A stretch of 64,000 bases of DNA from Chionoecetes opilio (lineage: Eukaryota > Arthropoda > Malacostraca > Decapoda > Majidae): NCBI GenBank assembly GCA_016584305.1, contig JACEEZ010018526.1:62001-126000 (forward strand), written 5' to 3'. Below are positions 51,897 through 63,544 of this stretch, in pieces; position 1 is the stretch's first letter; each line of letters opens with the position of its first letter. The notes under the pieces were generated by a model, which saw nothing but the letters and a program-made list of their open reading frames with translations, was not told the DNA's origin and made no database searches. The position numbers and the translations under genes are program-made.

Positions 51897-54800
51897 AAAC
51901 TTTATCCCCCAAAAGGGGGGGGGGGGGGTTTTTTGGGAAAAAAAAGGGGGTTTTTTCCCCCCCCAAAAAAAACCCCCTTTTTTTTAAAACCCAAAAAAAC
52001 CCCCCCCTTTTTTTGGGGAAAATTTTAAAATTTTTTTCCTTTTCCTTTTTTTTAAAAAAAAAAAAAAAAATTTTTTAAAAAATTTTTTTTTTCCCCAATT
52101 TGGGGTTTTTTAAAAAAAGTTAAAACCCCCCCCCCCAAAAAAAACCCAAAAACAAAAAAATTTTTTTTTTTTTTTTTTAAAACCAAATTTTTTTTTTCCC
52201 CCCCTTTTTTTTTTAAAAATTTTTTTTTTAAAAAAATTTTTTAAACCCCATTTTTTTAAAATTTTTCCCCTTTTTTTTTTTCCCCCCGGGGTTTTTTTTT
52301 TTTAAAAAAATTTTTTTTTAAAAAAAAATTTTTTTTTAAAAACCCCGGGTTTTTTTTTGGGTTTTTTTTTTTTTTTAAAAAAAAAACCCAAAAAAAACCC
52401 CCCCCAAAAAAAACCCCAAAAAAAAAAAAAAAAAAAACCCCAAAAAAAAACCCAAAAACCCCCCCTTTTTTGGAAAACCCCCAAAAAATTTTTTGGGGCC
52501 CTTTTTCCTTTTTTTCCCCTTTTTTAAAAAACTTTTTTCCCCCCCCGGCCCCGAAAAACCCCCACCCCCCCCAAAAGGGGGAAAAAAAAAAAACCTTGCC
52601 CCAAAATTTAAAAGGGAAAATTTTTTTTAAAAAATTTTTTTCCCCCTTTTTTAAAAAATTTTTTTCCCCCCTTTTTTTCCCCCCTTTCCTTCCCCCCCCC
52701 CCCCCCAAAACCCCCCCCCCCCCCAAAAAAATTTCCCCCCCCAAAAATTTTTTTTCCCCCCCCCCCTTTTCCCCCCCGGTTTTTTTGGGGGGGGAAAACC
52801 CCCCTAAAAAATTTTTTTCCCCCCCCCCCCCCTTTTTTTTGGGGGGGTTTTGGGGGAAAAAAAAAAAGTTAAAAAAAAAAAAACATTTTTTTTTCCCGGG
52901 TTTATTTTTTTTGGGGTTTTTTTTTTTGGGTTTTTTTGGGTTTTTTTCCCCCCCCCAAAAAAAACCCTTTTTTAAAAAAAACCCCAAAAACAAAAGGGAA
53001 ACCCCTTTTTTTTTTGGGGGGGGGGGGCCCCCTTTTTTTTCCCCCCGGGAATTTTTTTTTTTAAAAATTTCCCCCTTTCCCGGCCCCCCAAAATTTGGCC
53101 CCCCGGGGGGGGGTTTTTTTTCCCCGGGGGGGAAAAGGGGAAAAAAGGGGTTTAAAAAAAAAAAGGGGGTTTTAAAAACCCCCAAAAAAAAAAAAAAACC
53201 CCCGAAAAAAACCCCCCAAAAAAAAAAGGGGGGCCAAAAAAAACACCCGGAAAAAAAAACCCCCCTTTTTGGGGAAATGGGGGGTTTAAGTTAAAAAAAA
53301 AAAGGGGGGGGTTTGAGGGGGAAAAAAAAAGGGGGGGGGGTTTTTAATTTTAAAATTTTAAAACCTTAAAAAAAAAAAGGGGTTTCCCCCCCCTTTTTTT
53401 AAATTTTTCCCCCGGGGGGGGTTTTTTTTGGGGGGGAAATAAAAATTTTTTTAAAAAGATTTTTTCCCAAAACCTTTTTAAAAAAAATCCCCCAAAGGCC
53501 CCCTTTCCCCTTTGCCCCAACGGGGTCAAAAAAAAAAGCAAAAAAAAAAAAAATTAAATTTTTTTTCCCCCCCCCCCCCCAAAAAAAAGGGGGGCCCTTC
53601 CAAAAAAAAAAAAATTTTAAAAAACCCCCCCAAAAAAAAATTTTTTCCCCCTTTTCCCCCCCCGGGGGCCCCAAAAAAAGGGAAGGGGGGCCTAAAAAAA
53701 AAGAACCCCTTTGGGGGGAAAGGAAAAAAAACTTTCCAAAAAAGGGAAAACCCCCCAAAAAAAAAAAAAAGGGGAAAAAAATTTTTTAAACCCAAAATTC
53801 CTTGGCCGGGGAAAAGGGGGGTTTTTGGGTTTGGAGATTTTTTGGGGGGGAAAAAAGGGAAAGGGGCAAAAAAAGGGGGGTGGCCCCGGGGGGGGGGGGG
53901 AAAACCCCCCGGGGGGGGGGGGGAAAAAATTTTTTTTTTAAAAAACCCCAAAATTTTTAAGGGGGTTTTGGGGGGGGTTTTTTGGGGGTTTTTTTTAAAT
54001 TTAGAAGGGGGGGGTGGGTTTTTTTTTAAAAAAAAAAGGGGAAACCCTAAAAAAAAACCCTTTCCCCCCCCGGGGGGAAAAAAAAAAAAACCCCCCCCCG
54101 CCCTTTTTTAAAACCCCCCCAAAACCCCCAAAAAACCCCCAAAAAAAAATTTTAAAACCGGGGGGGTTTTTTGGGGCCCTTTTTGTTTTGGGGGGGTTTT
54201 TTTTTTTTGGGGAAAAATTTTTTTTTTCCCCCTTAATTTTCCCCCCGGGTTTTTCCCCCCCCCCCCCCCCCCCCCTTTTTTTTTTTCCCCCCCTTTCCCC
54301 CCTTTAAAATTTTTGGGTGCCCCGGCACCCCCCCAAAAAACCCCCTTTTTTTTTTTAAAAAAACCCCCCTTCCCCAAAAGGGGCCCCCCAAAAAAAGGGA
54401 CCCCCCTTTTTTAAAAAAGGGGAAAAAAAAAAAAAAAAGGGGGGGGGTTTTAAAATTTTTTTTGGGGGGGGAAGGGGGCCCAAAAAAAAAATTTTTTGGG
54501 GGGTTTTTTTTGAAAAAAAAATTTTTTAAAAAATTTCAAAAAAAAAAAAAAAAAAAATTTTTTTTTTTAATTTTTTTAAAAAAAGGGTTTTTTCCCCCCA
54601 AAAAAAATTTTTTAAAAAAAATTTTTTAAATTTAAAAAAAACCCCTTTCCCCCAAAAAAAATTTTTTTTAATTTAAAGGGGGCCCTAAACCCTTTTTTTT
54701 AAAAGGGGGGGTTTTGGGAAAAGTGGGGGGGGGGGCCCCGGGTTTTTTTTTTTTTTTTTGGGGGGGGTTTTTTTTTTTTTAAAAACCCCCGTTTTTCCCC

Positions 54801-56827
54801 CCCCCCAAAAAAACCCGGGCCCTTTTTTAAAAAACCCCCCTTTTTTTTCCCCCTTTTTTTTTTCCCCCCCCCGGGGGGAAGGGGGGGGGGGGGCCCCCCC
54901 CTTTTTTTTTTTCCCCCTAAAAAAAATTTTTTTTTTTTTAAAAAAAAACCCCCCCCCCCTTTTTCCCGGGGTTTTCCTTTTTTTTTTCCCCCCCTTTCCC
55001 CTCCCCCCAAAAAAAAAGGGGGGGCCCAAAAAAAAAAGGTTGGGCACCCTTTTTTTTTGGTTTTTTTTTTTGGGGAAAAGGGAAAATTTTTTTTTTTTTT
55101 TTTAAAAATTAAAATTTTTTTAAAAAATTTTTTTGCCCCTTTTTTCCCCAAATTTTGGGGGTTTTTTTTTTTTAAAAATTTTAAAAAATTTCCCCCCATA
55201 AAAAAAAATTTTTGGGGGGGTTTAATTTTTTTGGGGAACAAAAAAAAACCCCGGGTTTTTTAAAAAAAAAAATTTTTCCTTTTTTGGGGGGGGTTTTTTT
55301 TTTTTTTTTTTCCCCTTTTTCCCTTTTTGGGTTTTTTTTTTTTTTTTTAAAAAAAAACCCCCCTTTGGGGGGGGGAAAAAAAAATTTTTTTAAAGGGGGG
55401 GTTTTTTTTTTTTTCCCCTTTTTTTCCCCGTGGGCCTTTCCCAAAGGGTTGGGGGGGGGTTTTCCAAATTTTTTTTTTTTTTTGGGGGGGGGTTTTTTTT
55501 TAAAAAATTTTTTCCAAAAAAACCCCCCCCCCCGGGGGGGTTTTGCCTTTTTCCTTTTTCCCCCCTTTTTTGGCCCCGGCCGGGTTTAAAAGGGATTTTT
55601 TCCCCCAAAAGGGGGGTTTTTTGGGGGTTTAATTTTTTTTAAACCCTTTGGGGGGTTTTTTTAAAAAAAATTTTTTAAAAAAAAGGGGGTTTTTTTTTTT
55701 TCCCCTTTTTTTTTCCCTTTTCCCCCCCCCCCCCCTTTTTTTTTTTTCCCCCCGGGCCCCCCCTTTTTTTTTGGGGGGTTTTGGGGGGGGTTTTTTTTTT
55801 TGGGGCCCCGGGGTTTTTTTTTTTTCCCCCTTTTTTGGGGGGGCCCCCTTTTTTTTTTTTTTCCCCCCCTTTTTGGGTTTTTTTTTCTTTTCCCTTTTTT
55901 TTTTTGGGGTTTTTTTGTTTTTTGTTTTTGGGTTTTTGGTTTTTCCCGCTTTTTTTTTTTTTTTGGGGGGGGTTTGTTTCCCTTTTTTGGGTTTTTCCCC
56001 CTTTTTTCCCCCGGGGGTTTTTTTTTTTGGGGGGGCCCCCTTTTTTTTTTTTTTTTTTTCCCCCCTTTTTTTTGTTTTTTTTGTTGTTGTTGTTTTTTTT
56101 GGGGTTTTGTTTTTGGGTTGTTGTTTTTGGTCCCCTTTTTTGGGGGGGGTTGTTGTTTTTGGGTTTTTTCCCCTTTTTTCCCCGGGGGGTTTTTTTTTTT
56201 TTTTTTTTTTTCCCCCCCTTTTGGGGGTTTTGGGGGTTGGGGGGGGGGGTTTTTGTTGTTGTTTTTGGTTTGGGGGGGGGGTTTTGTTGTTTTTTTTTGT
56301 TTTTTTTTTGGGGGGGGGGGTTTTTTGTTGTTGTTGTTTTTTTTTAAAAAAAAAAACCCCCCCTTTTAAAAAAAAAAGGTTTTGGGTTTTTTTTAAAAAC
56401 CTTAAACCCAACCAAAAATTTCCCCCAAAAACCCCCCGGCCCAAAAAAAAATTTAAAATTTTTTTCTTACCCCCCCCCTTTTTTTTAAAAACCCTTTAAA
56501 AAAAAAAAAAAAAAGGGGGGGGGGGCGGGGGGCGGGGGGGGGGGGGTTTTGGGCGGGGGGGGGGGGGGGGGAAAGGGGGTTTTGGTTCCGGGCCCGCCCC
56601 CCCGCCCCCCCCCCCCCCGGGGGTTAAAATTTTTAAAACCTTTCCCCCCAACCCCCCCCCCCCCGGCCTTTAAAAAGGGGCCCCCAAAAAATTTTAAAAA
56701 ACCCCCCCCCCAAAAAGAAAAAAAACCGAAATTTTTCCCAAAAAAAAAAAAAAAAAACCCCCCCAAAAAACCCAAAAAAACCCCCTTTAAAAAAAAAAAA
56801 TTTTTTTTTTTTAAAAACCAAAAAAAA
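51897..56827. other. Homopolymer-run block, probable consensus failure
   Basis: For 4.9 kb almost every base occurs in runs of 3-15 identical bases (AAAA CCCC TTTT GGGG blocks). Isolated single bases are rare. No genome sequence of known type looks like this, and adjacent text is normal. Open frames up to 309 codons on both strands are products of the run structure (Lys/Phe/Pro/Gly only) and must not be annotated as genes. Confidence 0.92.
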
Positions 56828-58470
56828 ATTCGATTTCGTGCTTAGTAAATGACATTGCGTGGCCCCAAATGAAACCCAAAACGGTCCAAAAACACACCAA
56901 CCATGTTTCACAAGTAGAAAAGCTTTTCCGGGGGAGCCCTGAAGACATGAAAAAAGGGGGGATGGGCTCTTGGGGGTGTTTTTTTTTGGGAGATCAAGAA
57001 ATGTCAAGAAAAAAGAGAAAACAAGGCTAGTGTGGACATGGGAAAAAATTGCGAAAAAAAAGAAAAAAAGGTTTGGGAAGATGGGCCCTTTTGGGCATAG
57101 AAAGATTTGGAAAGGGGAAAAAAAAACCCAGGTTCACTCAAAATTTGTCCACCACGAGTGGAGTTATCTTCGCCCTTTTGGGATTCCCCGCGATTTTTAC
57201 ATTTTTTCCCGTTTTCAAATTTCCCCCCGCATCAGTTTTAAGTCCCCGGCTCTTTTTCCCTTTTGTTTCAGTTTTCCCTTGCGCTTCCCTGTTCCATTCG
57301 TAAAAGGGTTTTTGGACTTTTGGGTTGTGCAACTTTACGATGGATTTGGTGGGGCTTGCAACTGATTGGGGCCTTGCAAACTATTGCGATTGATAAAACA
57401 ACCGGAATTTAAGTCCCCCTCAAATAATTAAAGTGAAAATTTTTCGGGCCTCAGTTTTCCCCCCCCCCCTTTTTTTGATAAAAGTACACAACCCCCAACC
57501 CAAGTGAGGGGTTGGAAGGGCCGGGCCCGGTTTTCCACCCTTTCACTACTGCGCCGTAGGGTACCGGATCCCAAATGCCAGCTTTTGTCCTATTTTCCCC
57601 GTAAAGCACATTTTGTCTCCTTTTGGGTTTCCTTCCCGTGTCCCCGGTTAAAACTTCCCCAATTTCCCTGCTTAAACACAGTATCAGGGTGGAAGGGTTC
57701 CAAATTTTTAAGGCAAGGGGTTTATGGCTCCATGCCAAAAGGCGGAAAAGACTCCACTCCTGTTAGGACAAATGTTGAGGACACCTAGTCTCTTTTCCCT
57801 TTTCCCAAAACTTTTTCATGTTTCCAAAACATCTTTGGGCCCCCTTGTTTTTATTCTTTTTGCAATCTTTTCCCGTGTCCACATAGCCCTTTTTCCCTTC
57901 TTTTTTTTACTTCTTTGATCTACAAAAAAACACCCGCAAAAGTTAAACTTCCCTTTTTTATGTCTTCCCGGGGTAACCCCGGGAAAATTTTCTATTGTTT
58001 CTCCCTTTTTTCCCTGTGAAAGTATTCCATTAAAAAACCATGGATGTCTCTTAGACGGCCCGCCCAAAACCTCCTAAAAAAAAAAAAAAAAAAAAAGGCC
58101 CCAACTGGGAAGCAACCACTTGCACGACGTTTCAAAGGGACAAAATTTAAACGTGCGCACCACAACCCGAGGTGTCTCTCAGTACTAAACCCTTTTACGC
58201 GGGTTTTTGAATATTGGGGGAATTAAAAAATCGAATAAACTCGATTTTTTCCATCTGGAGCACACGAGGAGCTTTTTGAAAGAGCTATAGAACCCGGCCC
58301 CCAAAGGCGACCACCACAAACGTTCGTTAGAAGGGGGACAAATTTTTTCCAGGGCACTTTTCCCCTCTTTTCTGGTCATCTTGGGCAGGGGTTAAAAGGG
58401 GTTCGGGCAGGGGGATCACCCCGCCCGATTTGTCGAAAATTTTATGAAAAAAAGAATTAAGGTGACCGAA
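56828..58470. repeat. Homopolymer-stretched copy 2 of the 50.3 kb segment
   Basis: Same order and orientation as 50340-51890: CGATTTCGTGCTTAGTAAAT, ACCATGTTTCACAAGTAGAA, GAGATCAAGAAATGTCAAGA, TACTGCGCCGTAGGGTACCG, AACTGGGAAGCAACCACTTG, GCCCGATTTGTCGAAAAT. Differences are mostly lengthened runs (for example A20 at 58077-58096). A false assembly duplication is more likely than a real one. Confidence 0.82.
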
Positions 58471-60140
58471 CCCCGCGACCCCTGACTGAAAATTTCCCCC
58501 AAACGCATCTAACCCGCGAAGACATCCCAAAACCCCAATTTTTTACCCCGGGCCCCTTGGGGCAAACCCGGCTTTCCCTCCGGGGGAAATATTGAAGAAA
58601 AGTGAAGCATCGTGCCCAAAACAAATCCCCTAGGAATTAATACCAAACTTCAAAAAAAAAATCCCCGCCGCCTTCCTCCCCATCCTTCCTCCACGCCGCG
58701 GTTTTTCAACAATGACTATTTTCACCGTGCCGGGGGGGGAGCCTTTTCTTTCCAAATCGTCGCCACCATCGCCCCCGCCCATTATTGTGAACACGCCATT
58801 CTTATCTTCTTTTTTTTTTCTCTTTTTTACCCCTTTTTTCCTAAATACAACTTCAAATACCTTTAGTGCCTGTTTTATTACAAAAAAAACCAAATGTTTT
58901 AAAAAAAGTCGAGCAGGTGGGCAGGGAACCCAAAAACCAAAAGGGGTGCGGGCAGGGATTTGATTTAAAGGGGGTCCTTGATAAACGAGAAAACGGGCTG
59001 GGGAAAAAAAATGATTTAAAAGCAACTCAGCGGCAATCCGAGACCAATTTTTCGTCCCCCCCCCACGCCTTCCGGCACCTGACAGAAAGATTTTAAATTT
59101 TCCGTGGCCCCCTGTACTCGAGGCCTTTGTGTTTTGGGGTTCTTATTTTTAAGTAAACCCCAAAAGCAGGGCCAAATTTACCCACCCACACAAAAACTAC
59201 CCAATTATGTAGCTTGAATTTTTTCCCGGGAAAAAGGATATATATATTATTTCATAACATAGATGATAGATAAAAAATAGATTTTTTTAAAAAAAAAATA
59301 TATGAGTAGACAGGAAAGATGGAAGCAAAGTAAAAAAGGGACGTTTATCTTTTCTTTTTCGCAGTGTTTTCCCAAAACGGGTTTTAAATTTCACGGCCGC
59401 CGCGGGCGGCAGTCCAGCGGTTTCCCCGGCGCCTTGACACCCAAAAACACATTCTCAAAAATTTTTCTTTTGAGAAAAACCCGCAAGATTTGGGGAATTT
59501 GGGGGTGCAAAGGGTTGATTGAGTTTAATTTCTTAAATTAGATAAATTTTGTACAGTACATTAAAACACCCCACCACCCACCCCCCCACCCACCCACCCA
59601 ATTTTGAAAATTCCCGAATTCTGAAAAAGCGATTTATGGGAAAAGGAGCAGAGGAGGAAAAAACCGATAACATCCTCTCCCCCTTTCCCCCTTTTCCCCC
59701 CTTTGCTTTCCCGACAAGGGGGGGCTCACGGATGGTCGCTAAAAGCACAGGGGGGAGAGTTTAGGGGGGAAGGGGAGAGGAAAGGGGGGAAAAAAGGGGG
59801 GGGAGGGGAGGGGGGAAAAAAGGGGAAGAGGGGAGAGGAGGTACAGTAAGGGGGAAGGGGGGAGGAAGGGGGGGAAGAGGGGGAAAAAGGGGAGAACAAG
59901 TACAGTGGAGGGAAGGGGGGGTAGGAAGCTTGGGTAGGGCATAAACATTGTAGGAAAGGAAAAGGGAAATGCCCGAGGGGGCGTAGGGGTTCATTCTTTT
60001 TTGGGCTGTGTGTGTGTGATTCCGAGTCCCCCACACACACACACACAACACCACACAACCAGACACAACACAAAACCAGAAAACAACCCCCAACACACCC
60101 ACACACACACCACCCCAAAACACACACACACCACCCCATC
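58471..60140. other. Homopolymer-stretched unassigned sequence
   Basis: Runs remain lengthened. Sub-features: a purine block at 59750-59930 (GGGGAAGGGGAGAGG), CCCACCC runs at 59568-59600, and GT/CA-rich sequence at 60005-60130. The Pro/Phe/Leu and Val/Cys frames (59726-60139) are composition artefacts. Nothing recognised as a gene. Confidence 0.5.
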
Positions 60141-60273
60141 CCTTAGTAAGTATCTTTGTAAACCCCCTTAACTAACTAATTTGGTATATTTAAATTAGTT
60201 TTTTTTTTTTTTAAAAAAAAAAAAGCTCGACAAAATAACCCTTTTTTTATAGCTAAGGAAAAATCTGGGCGTC
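60141..60273 (+). mobile_element. piggyBac-type MITE, copy 8 (partial, stretched)
   Basis: CCCTTAGTAAGTATCTTTGT, CTTAACTAACTAATTTGGTA, AGCTCGACAAAATAACCC and AAATCTGGGCGTC match the second half of the element. The terminal CGTGAAGGGGTTAA is lost. Confidence 0.7.
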
Positions 60274-61207
60274 GCCGATGCCCTGGGGGGTGGCAGTCGG
60301 CGGGCAGGGCCTTTGCCATTTGGGTAACTGTAAGTGTGTTTTGTGTGTGCCAAAGTGGTGTTGGGGTGTGGGGTGTGGGTGTGCGTGTGCGGGGGTGCGT
60401 GTGGGGGGTTGGGGGTTTGTGTGTGTGTGAATTTTTGTACAACAGTAAATAATATATACTAGGGTTTTTAAGCTTTTACAAACGCATGGGGGGCTTTTTA
60501 AAAAAAAGGGGTTAATAAAACTAAAAAAATGAAAATACAAAAAACTGATGTTGTATTGAAGTAATGATTAAACTACCAAAGCCATCCCTTTTTTTTAAAG
60601 TCGTGAGTGGGTTTTGGGCTAATTTGTGCTTTTAAAGGGGAAAATCTGGGAAATTTTCATGGGGCCCCCCCCCCCTTTTGGGTTTCTGGCTGTTTTCTTT
60701 ACCGCCGGGGGTAATTTTGAGCCCAAAAGAGGGAGCTAGTGTTGTGAGTTTTGTCATTTTCTGGGGCCTTTTTATTTTTGTTGGGTTTTTTGGACTTGTT
60801 ATTTTGTTTGGGGTACTAAATATGGTGCTTTTGGGAATAGTGAGTTCAGGGGGGCACGTGACGTAAAGTTTCGTTCTAGTTTTTTAAATTTGTTGATCTT
60901 TAAAATATTTTTTCATATTTTTTAAAGTGGTTTTTCGGGATCTCGCTGCTTGTTAGTCCATACCAAAGCCCGGGAGATCGGAAAACCCTTTGGATAATAA
61001 AGGGGGGCTAAAGGGATACTGGTGTTTTTCATATACATCGGGGCCCAAATTTTTAAAATGGGAAAATTTACAAATATAAAGGGGAAAAAAAATTAATAAA
61101 TTTTTACAAATTAAGGGTTCAACAAAAAAAACATTTGAGGCAGAATTTTTTGAAAAAAGGGGGGAGGGGGCCCGGGGAGGGGGAGCGCGATTTAAAAGGG
61201 GGCCATA
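60274..61207. other. Unassigned, partly homopolymer-stretched
   Basis: Includes a GTGTGGGGTGTGGGTGTGCG stretch at 60355-60430. No gene or repeat relative recognised. Confidence 0.4.
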
Positions 61208-61286
61208 TTCGAACTGGGAAGGATTCGAAACCGACGTGTTTTTGCCCTAGAAACACTAACCCCTTTACCGCTGGGCTAGGGAGCCC
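61208..61286 (-). mobile_element. tRNA-like SINE head
   Basis: The minus strand reads GGGGCTCCCTAGCCCAGCGG (A-box TAGCCCAGCGG) and, 35 bp later, the B box GGTTTCGAATCC. The spacing is tRNA-like but the 5' and 3' ends do not form a proper acceptor stem. Confidence 0.55.
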
Positions 61287-61751
61287 CAACTAAATAATTT
61301 TAAAAGGGAAATATATTTTAACCCCATCCCCGAACTTCTATTCCTCCTACCCTAAAATATATGCTTCCTTTCCCATTTCTGTAGACCCCTTTGGAGTGAC
61401 TAGTAACTTACAAATGGTTGTGAATAAACCAAAAAAAATGATTTAAGGGAGTGTCTTTTTAACCACCACTCGTGACGGTTTGGGGGCTGGCCGGGGGTTC
61501 CCCGGTCAGCGGGGGGGCACCCAATCTGGGATACTTACTTTACTGGTTCATGCTAGACAAAATGCACTATACGTAGTATTTAGTTGAAGTATATTATGTT
61601 GTTGTTATATGGAAAAAGTTTATTCACAAACACGTGGGAAAAAAGAAGGGTTAACACTGGATACCCCTATTTAAAAAAAAAATTACGAAGATTTTTGAAA
61701 AACGGCAGGAAAGTTTAAAATACAAACCGGGGAAAGGGGGAAAGGGGGTGT
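61287..61751. other. No recognisable feature
   Basis: Mixed composition with some lengthened runs. Nothing identifiable. Confidence 0.4.
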
Positions 61752-61812
61752 GTGTGTGTGTGTGGGGTGCCGTACCCGTGACCCTTCACCCTCACACACA
61801 CACACACAGAGG
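61752..61812. repeat. GT/CA inverted microsatellite pair
   Basis: GTGTGTGTGTGTGTGTGG, 27 bp of spacer, then CTCACACACACACACACAG. The two arms are complementary and could form a hairpin. Confidence 0.8.
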
Positions 61813-61819
61813 CGAGAGT

Positions 61820-62860
61820 CCCTCGGCGCCCCTGGGTGGTGCGGTGGGGCCGTGGCGGTGATCCCTGCGGGCCCCCGCCCCCCGCCCCGCCTCGGCAAAG
61901 AACTGGACGGGTTTCAAACATAACCCTACCCCGGAAAGGGGACCAAAAAGTCATCAACACAACCACAGACACAGAAGGAAAAACAAATCCTTTTCCCTTT
62001 TCGGTCTGTTTATGGTGGATGAGGAGGGGTTCGAAGGCTGCGCCCCGGGAAAGTGAACATCCGGGGCAGCCCTTCGAACCCCCCCTCACCCACCTAAAAA
62101 AAACCCCTAAATTTGTGTCTGTGGACCCGGGACGGGCCACAGACAAAACACACAGTAAATGTGTGTGTGGACGGACGCAGCACACGGGCCCGGGGGTTTT
62201 TTGCGGTGAAAGGTTCCCTGTTTTCCCCCCTGACAAAGCAGTGGGGGGGGGGAGCGGTCTCGGTGAGGGGCCAAAAATAAACCCAATGTGGCAAAACTCT
62301 TTAATTTCTTTGATGATGGGAAACGTGAGGCAATTTTCACGATGTCTGATGACGCCCCGGCCGGGCCGGGAAGCCTCAGTGTGGTGGCCTACGGGGCCCC
62401 CGCAGTGGCAGCGGAATACCAAGAGCCCCTTGGCAAAAACCCCCCCCCCGTAACAGTAAAAGGGGAGGACGATAAATGCAATTCGAGGGCCTTAAAAACT
62501 TGCTCCCCCCGCCCCCCACCACCCCCCACCGCCGCGCCCCGGGGACAGCCACGACCCCTTGGGGCGCCCAAATGTGCCCGGTTTTTTCACGGGAAAAATG
62601 ATTGTGATCTAGCGGCGGCCCAATTTTTTGTTGTTTTGGTTTTTGGTGGTTGGGGGGTGGGTTTCTTTCGCTGGCCCCAATCCGGAAAAAATCCCTGGGG
62701 TACTTTTGTGTGTATTTTCCCCTAGTTGTATTTAACCCAGGGTAAAAATACAGGAAAAGGGAAAAATGCTTGCACTGTTTCCCCTCTCCAAAACTACTAT
62801 TATCCAGCTTGCCTTTGAAGGCCTGAAAACTTCTTGAAATTAAACACTTTGGGATCAAGG
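61820..62860. other. GC-rich unassigned sequence with a strong hairpin
   Basis: GC-rich with lengthened runs. GGTGGATGAGGAGGGGTTCG..GCCCCGGGA (62017-62052) pairs with TCCGGGGC..CGAACCCCCCCTCACCCACC (62059-62095). Overlapping frames of 205 codons (+, 61836-62453) and 235 codons (-, 61715-62422) have no recognisable domain and run through the hairpin and microsatellite, so I do not call genes. Confidence 0.45.
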
Positions 62861-62868
62861 TTGTTCCC

Positions 62869-62899
62869 GGCTTCTATGCTTTAAAAGCATAGAAGCCCG
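62869..62899. repeat. Perfect 28-30 bp palindrome
   Basis: GGCTTCTATGCTTT/AAAAGCATAGAAGCC with no loop beyond the central bases. It has no poly-T after it, so there is no case for a terminator in this eukaryotic context. Confidence 0.8.
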
Positions 62900-62964
62900 T
62901 ATTTAAGCCAGTGAACCAGAACACGGGGGTGTGGTGGGGTTTTTGTGTGAACTCTTTGGGGTTT

Positions 62965-63225
62965 TTGTTGGATTAGTGGTTAACCCCGCTCGCTTAAAAC
63001 CCAGAAAATCCCGGGTTCGATCCCCGGGCGGGGCGAAAGATAGGGTGGGTTTGGGCCCTTTCATTTAAATTTCCCCAGCCCCTGTTTCCCCCCAGCCGTG
63101 AATGGGGACCGGGGGCCAGCCCGGGGTTTTAACCTCCCCCCCCGGGGGGGGGGGGGTGGGGGGGTTCGGGCCCAAAACTAAAGATTTTTTTTAGCAGCGG
63201 TAGATCACTATGGCTCTTAGGGATT
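62965..63225 (+). mobile_element. tRNA-derived SINE, third type (stretched)
   Basis: GGATTAGTGGTTAACCCCG (A-box region), AAAACCCAGAAAATCC, then the B box GGGTTCGATCCCCGGGCGGG (63013-63032), followed by a SINE body. Homopolymers in the body are lengthened (G14 near 63150). Confidence 0.6.
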
Positions 63226-63334
63226 ATCCTCTAAAAAAAACAAACAAAGAAAAAAAGAAAATTGGGTGGGGGGTGGGGTGTGTTTAGTCTAATTTTTTTT
63301 AAAGAAGGGAAAAAAATTTCCCTTCTACCTTTAA

Positions 63335-63480
63335 AAGGGCTCAGGGTTAAAATTATGCCTATGTTTACCTGATAATAGGGTTAACTATGATAAAATACAA
63401 CTGACATTTAGAAGAAGTGTAGTATTCCCTTCTCCTGGCATCCAATATCAGGCAGTAAGCAGTAGGGGTTCAGAATTTTT
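63335..63480 (+). repeat. Dispersed repeat X, second empty MITE site
   Basis: AAATTATGCCTATGTTTACC, TGATAATAGGGTTAACTATG and CCCTTCTCCTGGCATCCAAT match the copies at 9585 and 15165. TTAA at 63381-63384 is unoccupied. Confidence 0.82.
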
Positions 63481-63544
63481 CACCTCGTAAAAAAAAAACA
63501 GACTAGTATTGGGCTTAATAAATTATTTTAAAATAAAACTAAGA

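Noticed and set aside
52256..56499. Frames of 180-309 codons on both strands
   Set aside because: They are translations of homopolymer runs (Lys, Phe, Pro, Gly blocks) in a failed consensus.
61715..62453. Overlapping 205- and 235-codon frames
   Set aside because: They cross a GT/CA microsatellite and a strong hairpin in run-lengthened sequence; no domain on either strand.
62869..62899. Rho-independent terminator
   Set aside because: A perfect palindrome without a T-tract, in eukaryotic sequence.
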